This document shows positions 17,476 to 25,535 of a stretch of DNA of 64,000 nt, piece by piece. Below the pieces are notes generated by a model. That model was not told where the DNA came from and made no database searches. It worked only from the letters and a program-made list of their open reading frames with translations. Made by a program: the position numbers and the translations under genes. The DNA is from Rhodoplanes sp963840055 (GTDB lineage Bacteria > Pseudomonadota > Alphaproteobacteria > Rhizobiales > Xanthobacteraceae): NCBI GenBank assembly GCA_963840055.1, contig CAWIXM010000013.1, positions 124,001-188,000 on the forward strand. Reading direction: 5' to 3'. The first letter of the stretch is position 1; the number at the start of each line of letters is the position of its first letter.

Positions 17476-18095
17476 ATACGACCAAGAGCGTCGACGATAC
17501 CGAGGCCGAACGCCACCGCGCCAAGATGGCCAAGCGCAAGGCGGTGCAGGACGCCGAGGTTGCGGAGAAAACGCAGGAAAAGGGCCTGCTCATCGTGCAC
17601 ACCGGAGCGGGCAAGGGAAAATCCACCGCCGCTTTCGGCCTGGCGTTGCGCATGCTCGGCCGCGGCCACCGGGTGGGCGTCGTGCAGTTCATCAAAGGCG
17701 CCTGGCATTCGGCCGAGCGCGACGCGCTTGAAAAATTCGGCGAGCAGGTGTCGTGGCACACGATGGGAGAGGGCTTCACCTGGGAGACCCAGGACCTGCA
17801 GCGCGACATCGCCGCCGCCGAGCGCGCCTGGGCGAAGGCGCAGGAGTTGATGGCCGACCCGAGTTTCGGCCTCATCATCCTCGACGAGCTGAACGTCGCG
17901 CTGCGCTACAACTATCTGCCGCTGAACACAGTGATCGCCACGTTGCAGGCGCGCCGGCCGGGGCTGCATGTCGTCGTCACCGGCCGCAACGCCAAAGCGG
18001 AATTGATTGAGGCGGCCGATCTCGTCACCGAGATGACGGTGGTCAAGCATCATTTCGCCGCCGGCGTAAAGGCGCAGCCCGGCATCGAGTTTTAG
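17472..18095 (+). CDS. cobO: Cob(I)yrinic acid a,c-diamide adenosyltransferase (CobA/CobO/BtuR family)
   Basis: Transfers the adenosyl group from ATP to Co(I) corrinoids. The 207-residue protein has the P-loop VHTGAGKGKSTAAFGLA and the family segments VGVVQFIKGAW and ILDELNVALRYNYL. It is the last gene of the riboswitch-led cbtBA-cobP-cobO operon. A 60-bp gap follows before the convergent SMR gene. Confidence 0.96.
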   Translation: MNTTKSVDDTEAERHRAKMAKRKAVQDAEVAEKTQEKGLLIVHTGAGKGKSTAAFGLALRMLGRGHRVGVVQFIKGAWHSAERDALEKFGEQVSWHTMGEGFTWETQDLQRDIAAAERAWAKAQELMADPSFGLIILDELNVALRYNYLPLNTVIATLQARRPGLHVVVTGRNAKAELIEAADLVTEMTVVKHHFAAGVKAQPGIEF

Positions 18096-18155
18096 TTGCC
18101 CTGTGGTTGTTTCTCGATCCGTGGCGACGCCGTTGGGCTTGGGCAGACACTAAAA

Positions 18156-18488
18156 CTAATGGCCCGTCGAGCTTGAAAGCAGGTTCACGACAAGCACGCC
18201 AGCCACAATAAGAGACATGCCGGTCAAGGCCGCAGCATCTAGCTTTTGCCCGTAAAGCACCCAGCCGATCGCGGAAATGAGCACGATGCCGATTCCCGAC
18301 CAGATCGCATAGACGATGCCGACGGGCAGGACTTTCAATGTGAGAGACAAGAAATAGAAGGAAATCACATATCCGACGCCAACCACGGCCGAAGGTAAAA
18401 CCCGCGTAAATCCTTCGGACGCTTTCAAGGCGGACGTTGCAATCACCTCAGCGAGGATCGAGATCGCCAGATATGCATAATTGAGCAT
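18156..18488 (-). CDS. Small multidrug resistance (SMR) efflux protein, EmrE/Qac type
   Basis: A 110-residue inner-membrane protein with four hydrophobic helices that exports cationic drugs in exchange for protons, by family knowledge. The essential Glu is at position 14 (SILAEVIATSALK). The signature YAIWSGIGIVLIS with its conserved Trp, and the C-terminal AGVLVVNLLS, match the EmrE branch rather than the SugE/Gdx guanidinium branch. It lies on the minus strand between cobO and cobQ, with no evident tie to cobalamin synthesis. No guanidine riboswitch was recognised upstream. Confidence 0.92.
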   Translation of the reverse strand: MLNYAYLAISILAEVIATSALKASEGFTRVLPSAVVGVGYVISFYFLSLTLKVLPVGIVYAIWSGIGIVLISAIGWVLYGQKLDAAALTGMSLIVAGVLVVNLLSSSTGH

Positions 18489-18668
18489 AGACCCTCATAC
18501 GACTGCCCATAGGACCGTCGCGATAAAGGGCAGAGCGGCGCAACAGTGGCAATCCAAGATCGGGACATATGCACCAGAAATCGTCGTTAGGATCTCCGCG
18601 GTGCATCGCGTGCTCGCGCACGGGGCAACGCAAAATATGCGCGTGCAACGGCTCGGAGGACGAATGAA

Positions 18669-20129
18669 GTGAACGCGCGCGCGCTCATGTTCCAAGGCAC
18701 CGGCTCTGACGTCGGCAAGTCGCTGATCGTTGCAGGTCTCGCGCGCGCCTTTGCCAATCGTGGGCTCGCGGTGCGCCCGTTCAAACCGCAGAACATGTCG
18801 AACAACGCCGCGGTCACCGGCGATGGCGGCGAGATCGGCCGCGCCCAGGCGCTGCAGGCGCGCGCCGCGCGGGTTGCCGCGAGCGTGCACATGAACCCGG
18901 TCCTGCTCAAGCCGCAGAGCGAGGTCGGCGCGCAGATCGTGGTGCAGGGCCGCGTCTATGGAGCCTCCAAGGCCGCGGAATACCAGACGATCAAGCCGAA
19001 GCTGATGCCGGCCGTGCTCGACAGTTTCGCGCGCCTCAAGGCGGAGGCCGACATCGTGCTCGTCGAAGGCGCCGGCAGCGCGTCGGAGATCAATCTGCGC
19101 ACCAACGACATCGCCAATATGGGCTTTGCGCGCGCCGCCGATGCGCCCGTGGTGCTGATCGGCGATATCGACCGCGGCGGCGTGATCGCGAGCCTGGTCG
19201 GCACCAAGACGGTGATCGATCCGGCCGATGCCGCGCTCATCCGCGGCTTCGTCGTCAACAAGTTCCGCGGCGACCCGGCGCTGTTCGCCGACGGCATGGC
19301 GGCGATTGCGCGTCAGACTGGCTGGGAGGCGCTGGGACTTATTCCGTTCTTTCCCGAGGCGCAGCTGTTGCCGGCGGAGGATGCGCTCGCGCTCGACGGC
19401 GCACGCCCGGCGAAGCCGCAGGCGCGGATGCGCATCGCGGTGCCGATCCTGCCGCATATCGCCAATTTCGACGATCTCGACCCGCTCGACGCCGAACCCG
19501 CGATCGATCTCGTGCGCGTGCGCAAGGGCGCGGTGCTGCCCGGCGACGCCGACCTCGTCATCCTGCCGGGATCGAAGGCGACCATCGCCGATCTCGCTGC
19601 GCTGCGCGACGCCGGTTTCCACATCGACATCGCCGCCCATCTGCGCCGCGGCGGTGCCGTGCTCGGCCTGTGCGGCGGCTACCAGATGCTCGGCCGCGTG
19701 ATCCGCGATCCCGCCGGCATCGAAGGTCCCCCAGGCGCGTGCGACGGCCTTGGCCTGCTCGATGTGGAGACCACGCTGTCGGACGAAAAGCGCCTGGAGC
19801 CGGTGCAGGGGACGAGCGCCGATGGCGCGCCGTTCGCAGGCTACGAAATGCATATGGGCGCGACCGAAGGACCGGACCGAGCGCGTCCGTTCGCGCAGCT
19901 GGCCGATGGATCGCCGGAAGGCGCGGTCTCAGCCGACGGACGCGCGATCGGAACCTATGTCCACGGCCTGTTTGCCGACGATCGTCAGCGCGCGGCCTGG
20001 CTTGCGCGTTTCGCGGCGGGCGGCGCATCGGTTGCCTACGAAGCGCAGGTCGACGACACGCTTAATCGCCTTGCCGAGCATCTCGCCCGCCATGTCGATC
20101 TCGACCGGCTGCTCACGCTAGCGCGATGA
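18669..20129 (+). CDS. cobQ: Cobyric acid synthase
   Basis: Glutamine-dependent amidation of the b, d, e and g side chains of adenosylcobyrinic acid a,c-diamide. The 486-residue protein has an N-terminal P-loop (FQGTGSDVGKSLIVAGLARA), the motif KPQNMSNNAA, and a C-terminal glutamine amidotransferase domain with the Cys in VLGLCGGYQMLGR. The start is GTG at 18669; an internal ATG six codons later is an alternative. The 3' end overlaps the convergent cbiB by 17 bp. Confidence 0.95.
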   Translation: MNARALMFQGTGSDVGKSLIVAGLARAFANRGLAVRPFKPQNMSNNAAVTGDGGEIGRAQALQARAARVAASVHMNPVLLKPQSEVGAQIVVQGRVYGASKAAEYQTIKPKLMPAVLDSFARLKAEADIVLVEGAGSASEINLRTNDIANMGFARAADAPVVLIGDIDRGGVIASLVGTKTVIDPADAALIRGFVVNKFRGDPALFADGMAAIARQTGWEALGLIPFFPEAQLLPAEDALALDGARPAKPQARMRIAVPILPHIANFDDLDPLDAEPAIDLVRVRKGAVLPGDADLVILPGSKATIADLAALRDAGFHIDIAAHLRRGGAVLGLCGGYQMLGRVIRDPAGIEGPPGACDGLGLLDVETTLSDEKRLEPVQGTSADGAPFAGYEMHMGATEGPDRARPFAQLADGSPEGAVSADGRAIGTYVHGLFADDRQRAAWLARFAAGGASVAYEAQVDDTLNRLAEHLARHVDLDRLLTLAR

Positions 20130-21210
20130 GCGCCGCGGCGAGCGCGCCGATGATCGCAATGAGCAGCGCGTCGGCGCGGCGGTAAAGGGCAAGGGCAGCG
20201 CGGATGTCCACCGCAGTCGCGTCGCTGCGGCCGTCTCCCATGAACGCATCATCGACAGAAACGCCGCCATAAACGCGCGGGCCCGCGAGCTTCAGCCCGA
20301 GCGCGCCGGCCATCGCCGCTTCGGGATAGCCGGCGTTGGGCGAACGATGACGCGGCGCGTCACGGCGTATCGCCTGCCGTGCATTTGCGACAGACGCGCC
20401 AAACGTGAGAGCGGCCGCCGCCGCGAGGAGCAAAGAAGAGAGCCGCGAAGCGGGCAGGTTGAGCAGATCATCGAGCCGCGCCGCCGCCCAGCCAAAGTGT
20501 GCATAGCGAGGGGTGCGATGGCCGATCATACTGTCGGCGGTGTTGACGGCCTTGTAGAGCGCAGCGCCCGGCAGCCCGCCGACGGCGAGCCACAGCGCCG
20601 GGGCGACAACGCCATCGGAAAAATTCTCGGCCAAGCTCTCGATCGCGGCGCGGGCGACGCCTGCCTCGTCGAGTGCGGCGGTGTCGCGGCCGACGATGTG
20701 GGATACGGCGTTGCGCCCGGCCTCCACCCCACCTGTTTCTAGCGTCGCGGCGACGCGTGCGACATGATCATACAGACTGCGCTGGGCGATGAGGCTGCTC
20801 GCTGCGAGCGCAACGGCGATGAATCCGAATGGCAGCAGCAACAGCGCGCTTTGCAGCACGAACGCAGATACGCCGACCACGGCGAGCAGAATAAGAAGAG
20901 CAAAAACGCCGGGAAGGCGCGAATCTGTCCTACCTTGCTCATCATCGCCGGGTTTGACCCGACAATCCGCAGCCCCCTCCCGCGTCGCTCCGATTCGCTC
21001 CCTTCCCCGCATGCGGGGGAGGGTAAGGGAGGGGGTCAATGCGCGGCTAAAAGCGGCCCATGGCGGTCCCGCGCGGTTGAATGCGCGGTCAAGCAGGACG
21101 ATCAGTTTGCCGATCCAGATCACGGGATGGCCGATTGCGCGCGCGAGCCGATCCGGGTAACCGACCATCAGCTCAATAATCAGCGCAAAGAAGGCGAGCG
21201 CGACGGACAT
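20113..21210 (-). CDS. cobD: Adenosylcobinamide-phosphate synthase (CbiB/CobD) with an in-frame repeat insert
   Basis: A membrane protein that attaches aminopropanol (phosphate) to adenosylcobyric acid. The start SVALAFFALIIELMVGYPDR with HPVIWIGKLI, and the later segments ESLAENFSDGVVAPALWLAV, KAVNTADSMIGHRT and SPNAGYPEAAMAGAL, are diagnostic. The 365 residues exceed the usual roughly 320, because a repeat-derived stretch at about residues 59-91 (including RERIGATREG and ADCRVKPGDD) interrupts the N-terminal region before the next membrane helix. ATG 21210 shares a CATG with the divergent cobC start. Confidence 0.93.
   Translation of the reverse strand: MSVALAFFALIIELMVGYPDRLARAIGHPVIWIGKLIVLLDRAFNRAGPPWAAFSRALTPSLTLPRMRGRERIGATREGAADCRVKPGDDEQGRTDSRLPGVFALLILLAVVGVSAFVLQSALLLLPFGFIAVALAASSLIAQRSLYDHVARVAATLETGGVEAGRNAVSHIVGRDTAALDEAGVARAAIESLAENFSDGVVAPALWLAVGGLPGAALYKAVNTADSMIGHRTPRYAHFGWAAARLDDLLNLPASRLSSLLLAAAAALTFGASVANARQAIRRDAPRHRSPNAGYPEAAMAGALGLKLAGPRVYGGVSVDDAFMGDGRSDATAVDIRAALALYRRADALLIAIIGALAAALIALA
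20940..21035. repeat. Palindromic repeat translated in frame within cobD (cbiB)
   Basis: It contains the inverted segment CGGGTTTGACCCG (20949-20961) and a CCCTTCCCCGCATGCGGGGG hairpin near 21000-21020, ending in AGGGAGGGG. The GC-hairpin part resembles the elements at 1.6, 25.4 and 60.6 kb. It is read through in the cbiB frame without a stop and falls in a loop before a hydrophobic segment. Confidence 0.82.
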
Positions 21211-22345
21211 GGTCTCTCAGGTGGCCGAGCCGCTGGAACATGGCGGCGATCTTTCCGCCGCGCGCCGCCTGTTTCCCGGCGCGCCCGAACCTTTCATCGA
21301 CCTCTCCACCGGAATCAATCCTTATCCTTATCCGCTCCCGCACCTGCCTTCGGCGTTGTTCGAACGCCTGCCGCAGGCCGATGCGCTTGCTCGGCTTGTC
21401 GACGCCGCCGCAAAGGCCTATGGCGCGCCGTCGCCCGCCTGCGTCGTCGCCGCGCCCGGCACGCAAAGCCTGCTGCCTCTCGTCGCCGCGCTCAAGCCTG
21501 CAGGTCAAGTTGCGATCCTCGGCCCGACTTACGCCGAGCACGCGCGCGTGGCGAAGCTTGCCGGTCATCGCGTGATCGAAACGCGCGAGCTGAATGAACT
21601 CAGCACCGCCGACCTTGCCATTGTCGTCAACCCGAACAATCCGGACGGCCGCCTGCTCGCGACGGCTGACTTGCTGGCGCTGGCGGAGAAATTGGGAAGG
21701 CGCGCAGGCATCCTCGTCGTCGACGAAGCGTTCATGGATGTCGGACCACATAGCGCCAGAACCGATCCACACCCCGCTCATTCCCGCGAAAGCGGGAATC
21801 CAGCTTTACTCGACGATCCCGGGTCCCCGCCTGCGCGGGGACGAACGGGCCCATTCAGCATGACCGCGATAAGCGCGGGTCTCGCGCGGGACATTCGGCA
21901 CGGCAATATCGTCGTGCTGCGCTCGTTCGGCAAATTCTTCGGGCTCGCGGGCGTGCGGCTCGGCTTTGCAATTGCAGCCGAGGATATCGCGGCGCGACTG
22001 CGTGCTTCCCTCGGTCCCTGGGCGGTCTCCGGTCCCGCGATCGCAATCGGCGAGATCGCGTTGGCGGACAGCGCTTGGATCGAAACGACGCGGGTTCGAC
22101 TGGCGCAGGCGGCGCAACGCCTCGACCGACTTCTTGCCGGCGCCGGACTTGAGGTGGTCGGCGGAACGGCGCTGTTCCGGCTGGCGCAAACGCCGGCGGC
22201 TGCCGCGCTGTACCAAGAACTCGGCCACGCCGGCATTCTGGTGCGCCGCTTTTCAGAGCATCCGACTTGGCTCCGCTTCGGCCTGCCTGCCGACGAGCAG
22301 CCATGGCAGCGTCTCGCAACTGCGCTTGCTGGCAATGCCCGCTGA
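21209..22345 (+). CDS. cobC: Threonine-phosphate decarboxylase-type aminotransferase (CobC) with an in-frame repeat insert
   Basis: A PLP enzyme of aminotransferase fold type I that supplies the aminopropanol (phosphate) arm for cobalamin. Family features are LEHGGDLSAARRLFP, IDLSTGINPYPYPLP, VNPNNPDGR, and the probable PLP lysine in LRSFGKFFGLAGVRLG. The 378 residues are longer than usual because codons 190-213 come from a palindromic repeat that reads HSRESGNPALLDDPGS, placed between the VVDEAFMDV strand and the segment leading to the PLP lysine. The start at 21209 overlaps the divergent cbiB start. Whether the insert is tolerated is unknown. Confidence 0.92.
   Translation: MVSQVAEPLEHGGDLSAARRLFPGAPEPFIDLSTGINPYPYPLPHLPSALFERLPQADALARLVDAAAKAYGAPSPACVVAAPGTQSLLPLVAALKPAGQVAILGPTYAEHARVAKLAGHRVIETRELNELSTADLAIVVNPNNPDGRLLATADLLALAEKLGRRAGILVVDEAFMDVGPHSARTDPHPAHSRESGNPALLDDPGSPPARGRTGPFSMTAISAGLARDIRHGNIVVLRSFGKFFGLAGVRLGFAIAAEDIAARLRASLGPWAVSGPAIAIGEIALADSAWIETTRVRLAQAAQRLDRLLAGAGLEVVGGTALFRLAQTPAAAALYQELGHAGILVRRFSEHPTWLRFGLPADEQPWQRLATALAGNAR
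21778..21845. repeat. SRESGNP-type palindromic repeat within cobC
   Basis: Two hairpins: TTCCCGC/GCGGGAA (21781-21798) and GTCCCCGC/GCGGGGAC (around 21823-21842). A near copy of the same two-hairpin layout lies at 61645-61712 in xerC. It is translated in the cobC frame as RESGNP and then PPARGRTG. Confidence 0.88.
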
Positions 22346-22377
22346 GCGAATTCCGTTTCAATGGAATCGGAATTCGC
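22346..22377 (+). terminator. Hairpin directly after cobC
   Basis: A perfect 10-bp inverted repeat, GCGAATTCCG/CGGAATTCGC, with a 12-nt loop begins one base after the cobC stop. A T-containing but broken tract (TCTGTTTGTCTT) follows, so it may be a weak terminator or an mRNA 3'-end protector. Confidence 0.5.
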
Positions 22378-22397
22378 TCTGTTTGTCTTGAGTGGTC

Positions 22398-22442
22398 GCA
22401 TTTTCTGCGACGAACCGGTTCCCACTTCGCCGGAAAATGCTC
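22398..22442. repeat. 45-bp dispersed repeat, copy 1
   Basis: The sequence from GCATTTTCTGCG to CGGAAAATGCTC matches the reverse complement of 60508-60552 at 43 of 45 positions. It has imperfect dyad symmetry, with GCATTTTC and GAAAATGC ends around an AACCGGTT centre. Confidence 0.85.
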
Positions 22443-22449
22443 TGAGCGG

Positions 22450-22547
22450 TCATTCCGGGACGGCCCGATGAGGGCCGGGCCCGGAATCCAAGCCCGGCTT
22501 GCGAATATGGATTCCGGGTTCGCTGCTTCGCAGCGCCCCGGAATGAC
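22450..22547. repeat. Long inverted repeat with GTCATTCCGG/CCGGAATGAC ends
   Basis: An outer inverted repeat encloses two inner palindromes, GGCCCGATGAGGGCC-like and GCTGCTTCGCAGC-like, and an internal GGATTCCGG stretch. It resembles the short intergenic palindromic elements abundant in Bradyrhizobium-type genomes. It lies at the 3' side of mutS (minus strand) and may also serve as its terminator. Confidence 0.7.
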
Positions 22548-22552
22548 GCGCC

Positions 22553-25402
22553 TCAACTCTGCTTCTTCGCCGTCTGCTTGAGGGCGTAGAGCGCTTCCAG
22601 CGCCTGTTTCGGCGACATGTCGTCGGGATTGAGCGAAGCGAGCGCGACGAGCACCGCGTCAGCCGCGGGGTCAGCGTCGGCTTGCGCCGGTGTCGGCGAG
22701 CGCGAAGCGGCGAACAGCGGCAGATCATCGATCAGCCGCTGCGACGGCGATACGCGGTCCTGCGCTTCCAGTTCGGCGAGGACGAGCTTCGCGCGCTCGA
22801 TCACCGCAGCGGGGAGGCCGGCGAGCTTGGCCACCTGAATGCCGTAGGAGCGATCGGCGGCGCCCGCCACCACCTCGTGCAGAAACACGACCTCGCCGTG
22901 CCATTCCTTGACCCGCATGGTCGCGTTGAACAGCCGCGGCAGCTTGTGCGCGAGCGCGGTCAGTTCATGGAAATGGGTGGCGAAAAGCGCGCGGCAACGG
23001 TTCTGGTCGTGCAGATGCTCGACCGCGGCCCAAGCGATGGAGAGCCCGTCGAAGGTCGCGGTGCCGCGTCCGATCTCGTCGAGAATGACCAGCGAGCGCA
23101 ATCCCGCCTGATTGAGGATCGCTGCGGTCTCCACCATCTCCACCATGAAGGTCGAGCGCCCGCGCGCGAGATCATCGGCGGCGCCGACGCGCGAGAACAG
23201 CCGGTCGAGCGCGCCGATATGCGCCCGTGTCGCCGGAACGAAACTTCCCATCTGCGCGAGCACGGCGATGAGCGCGTTCTGCCGCAGATAGGTCGATTTG
23301 CCCGCCATGTTGGGCCCGGTGACGACGTAGATGCGGCCGGCGGCTTCGCCTGCGGGCGGGGTGAGATCGCAGTCGTTCGCCACGAACGGCGCGCCGTCCT
23401 GCGCGAGCGCCTGCTCGACCACCGGATGGCGTCCACCGCCGATATCAAAAGCAAGACTCGCATCGACCTGCGGCCGGACATAGTTGCGCTCGACGGCGCT
23501 CATCGCGAGCGCGGCCGCGACGTCGATCACGGCGAGCGCGCGGGCGGCGGCCTTGATCGCCTCGGCAGCGGCGACAATCTCGGCGCACAGTCGGTCGAAG
23601 CTTTCGAGCTCAAGGCCGAGCGCGCGGTCGGCCGCGCTTGCGATCTTCGCCTCCAGCTCGCTCAGTTCGGTTGTGGTGAAGCGCACTTGGCCTGCCGTCG
23701 TCTGGCGATGGATGAAGGTCGCATTGAGCGGCGCGCTCATCAGCTTGTCGCCATGCTGCGCGGTCACGTCGACGAAATAGCCGAGCACATTGTTGTGGCG
23801 GATCTTCAGGCTGCGGATTCCCGTCGCTTCGGCATAGCGGGCCTGCAGCGCGGCGATCACCCGGCGGGCTTCGTCGCGCAGCGCGCGCGTCTCGTCGAGC
23901 GCGGGGTCGTAGCCGGCGCGAACAAAGCCGCCGTCGCGCTTGAAGTAAGGCAGCTCGTCGGCAAGCGCCGCGTCGAGACTGGCGACGAGGGTCGCGTCCG
24001 GGCGCTGCAAGGCGGCGATCGCTTGCGCGATCTCGTCCGGGGCGTCGGCGGCGGCGGACAGTCGCTTGCCGAGCGCCGCGGCGGTCGCGAGTCCGTCGCG
24101 GATCGCGGCGAGGTCGCGCGGGCCGCCGCGTCCGAGCACGAGGCGGGAGAGCGCGCGCGCAAGGTCGGGCGCCGCGGCGAGGGCCTCGCGCGCCTCGCCG
24201 CGCAGCAGCGCATCGGAAACGAACCAGGCGACCGCATCGAGCCGATCGTTGATCGCCTGCGGATCGGTGAGCGGGGCGGCGAGGCGTTGCGCGAGCAGGC
24301 GCGAACCGGCCGCCGTCACCGTGCGGTCGATCGCGGCAATGAGCGAGCCGCGCCGCTCGCCGGACAGGGTGCGCATCAGTTCGAGATTGGCGCGCGTCGC
24401 CGCGTCGATAAGCAGCGTCGCGCCGGCCGCTTCCCGCGCCGGCGGCGACAGTGGCGGGCGCTTGCCGATCTGCGTGCGTTCCACATAGGTGACGCAGGCC
24501 GCCGCCGCGATGAGCTCAAGCCGCGAAAACGCGCCGAACGCCTCGGTGGTCGCCACGGCGAAATAGGACGCAAGCCGGCGCTCCGCACTCGCGCCGTCGA
24601 ACACGTCGCGGGGCAACGGCGTGACGGCGGGAAGCGTGCGCAGATAGGGCGCAAGCTCGGGATCGCCATAGAGCGTATCGGAAACGATCACTTCGCCCGG
24701 CTCGATGCGGGCGATCTCGGCGGAAAGGCCGGCGCGGTCGCACTCGGTCAGGCGAAACTCGCCAGTCGATATGTCGAGGCAGGCGAGCGCGAACCGCCCG
24801 TCGTTATCGGCAGCGGAGGCTTTCGCGCGCGCGATGGCGACGAGATAGTTGTTGCGCTTGGCGTCGAGGAGCGAGTCTTCGGTGAGCGTGCCGGGGGTGA
24901 CGAGACGCACGACGTCGCGGCGCACGACCGCCTTTGCTCCCCGCTTCTTCGCCTCCGCCGGGTCCTCCAATTGTTCGCAGACGGCGACGCGATGGCCGAG
25001 GGCGATCAGCCGGTGCAGATATTCGTCGGCGCGCTCGATCGGCACGCCGCACATCGGGATGTCCTGGCCGAGATGCTTGCCACGCTTGGTCAGCACGATG
25101 CCGAGCGCGCGGCTCGCGACCTCGGCGTCGTCGAAGAAGAGCTCGTAGAAATCGCCCATCCGGTAGAACAAGAGGCAGTCCGGATTGGCGGCCTTGATCT
25201 CGATATATTGCTCCATCATCGGCGTCGCGCGGCCGGCGTCGGCGCCAGATTTGCGCGGGCTCGCGTCCGGTGGCGCAGCGGCGTCGGCCGGTGCGGGCGT
25301 CTCGGGCGGGTCGGTGGGGCGCGCGGCATCCATCGCGCCGAAGGCTAGCAGATGGCGGGCGACGTTTCTAACGATCGCGACGACCGGATTTCGCTCATTC
25401 AT
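22553..25402 (-). CDS. mutS: DNA mismatch repair protein MutS
   Basis: A mismatch-recognition ATPase. The mismatch-binding motif is in LLFYRMGDFYELFFDDAEVA (Phe-x-Glu). The C-terminal ATPase has the P-loop VTGPNMAGKSTYLRQNA and the motifs ILDEIGRGTATFDGLS and ATHFHEL. About 900-950 residues is normal. The N-terminus before MMEQYIEIKAANP is variable and proline-rich, so the start is uncertain: ATG 25402 abuts a repeat, while ATG 25333 gives a shorter protein starting MDAARPTDPP. It is monocistronic by spacing and flanked on both sides by palindromic repeats. Confidence 0.96.
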   Translation of the reverse strand: MNERNPVVAIVRNVARHLLAFGAMDAARPTDPPETPAPADAAAPPDASPRKSGADAGRATPMMEQYIEIKAANPDCLLFYRMGDFYELFFDDAEVASRALGIVLTKRGKHLGQDIPMCGVPIERADEYLHRLIALGHRVAVCEQLEDPAEAKKRGAKAVVRRDVVRLVTPGTLTEDSLLDAKRNNYLVAIARAKASAADNDGRFALACLDISTGEFRLTECDRAGLSAEIARIEPGEVIVSDTLYGDPELAPYLRTLPAVTPLPRDVFDGASAERRLASYFAVATTEAFGAFSRLELIAAAACVTYVERTQIGKRPPLSPPAREAAGATLLIDAATRANLELMRTLSGERRGSLIAAIDRTVTAAGSRLLAQRLAAPLTDPQAINDRLDAVAWFVSDALLRGEAREALAAAPDLARALSRLVLGRGGPRDLAAIRDGLATAAALGKRLSAAADAPDEIAQAIAALQRPDATLVASLDAALADELPYFKRDGGFVRAGYDPALDETRALRDEARRVIAALQARYAEATGIRSLKIRHNNVLGYFVDVTAQHGDKLMSAPLNATFIHRQTTAGQVRFTTTELSELEAKIASAADRALGLELESFDRLCAEIVAAAEAIKAAARALAVIDVAAALAMSAVERNYVRPQVDASLAFDIGGGRHPVVEQALAQDGAPFVANDCDLTPPAGEAAGRIYVVTGPNMAGKSTYLRQNALIAVLAQMGSFVPATRAHIGALDRLFSRVGAADDLARGRSTFMVEMVETAAILNQAGLRSLVILDEIGRGTATFDGLSIAWAAVEHLHDQNRCRALFATHFHELTALAHKLPRLFNATMRVKEWHGEVVFLHEVVAGAADRSYGIQVAKLAGLPAAVIERAKLVLAELEAQDRVSPSQRLIDDLPLFAASRSPTPAQADADPAADAVLVALASLNPDDMSPKQALEALYALKQTAKKQS

Positions 25403-25496
25403 CCTTCCCCGCGCAGCGGGGGAGGGGGCCTTTCATCGATGCCAGCCCCCACCACCATGCTACGCATGGTCCCCTCCCCCGTTTACGGGGGAGGAT
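25403..25496. repeat. Palindromic repeat upstream of mutS
   Basis: Hairpins CTTCCCCGCGCAGCGGGGGAGG (25403-25425 region), CCATGCTACGCATGG (25455-25469) and CCTCCCCCGTTTACGGGGGAGG (25473-25494). It shares the CACCATGC...GCATGGTCCCCTCCCCCGT arrangement with the element in cobN at 12494-12535. Confidence 0.85.
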
Positions 25497-25535
25497 TATC
25501 GGGGCAGATCGGAGACTTTGCCGCAAAGGATGCCG

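Noticed and set aside
18489..18560. Guanidine riboswitch ahead of the SMR gene
   Set aside because: No ykkC-type conserved elements recognised, and the pump is EmrE-like rather than Gdx-like.
18495..19853. 452-codon minus-strand open frame opposite cobQ
   Set aside because: Shadow of cobQ; no conserved motif found.
22682..25348. 888-codon open frame antisense to mutS
   Set aside because: It mirrors the strongly conserved mutS frame; its translation is Arg/Ala-rich with no recognisable domain. It is a GC-driven shadow.
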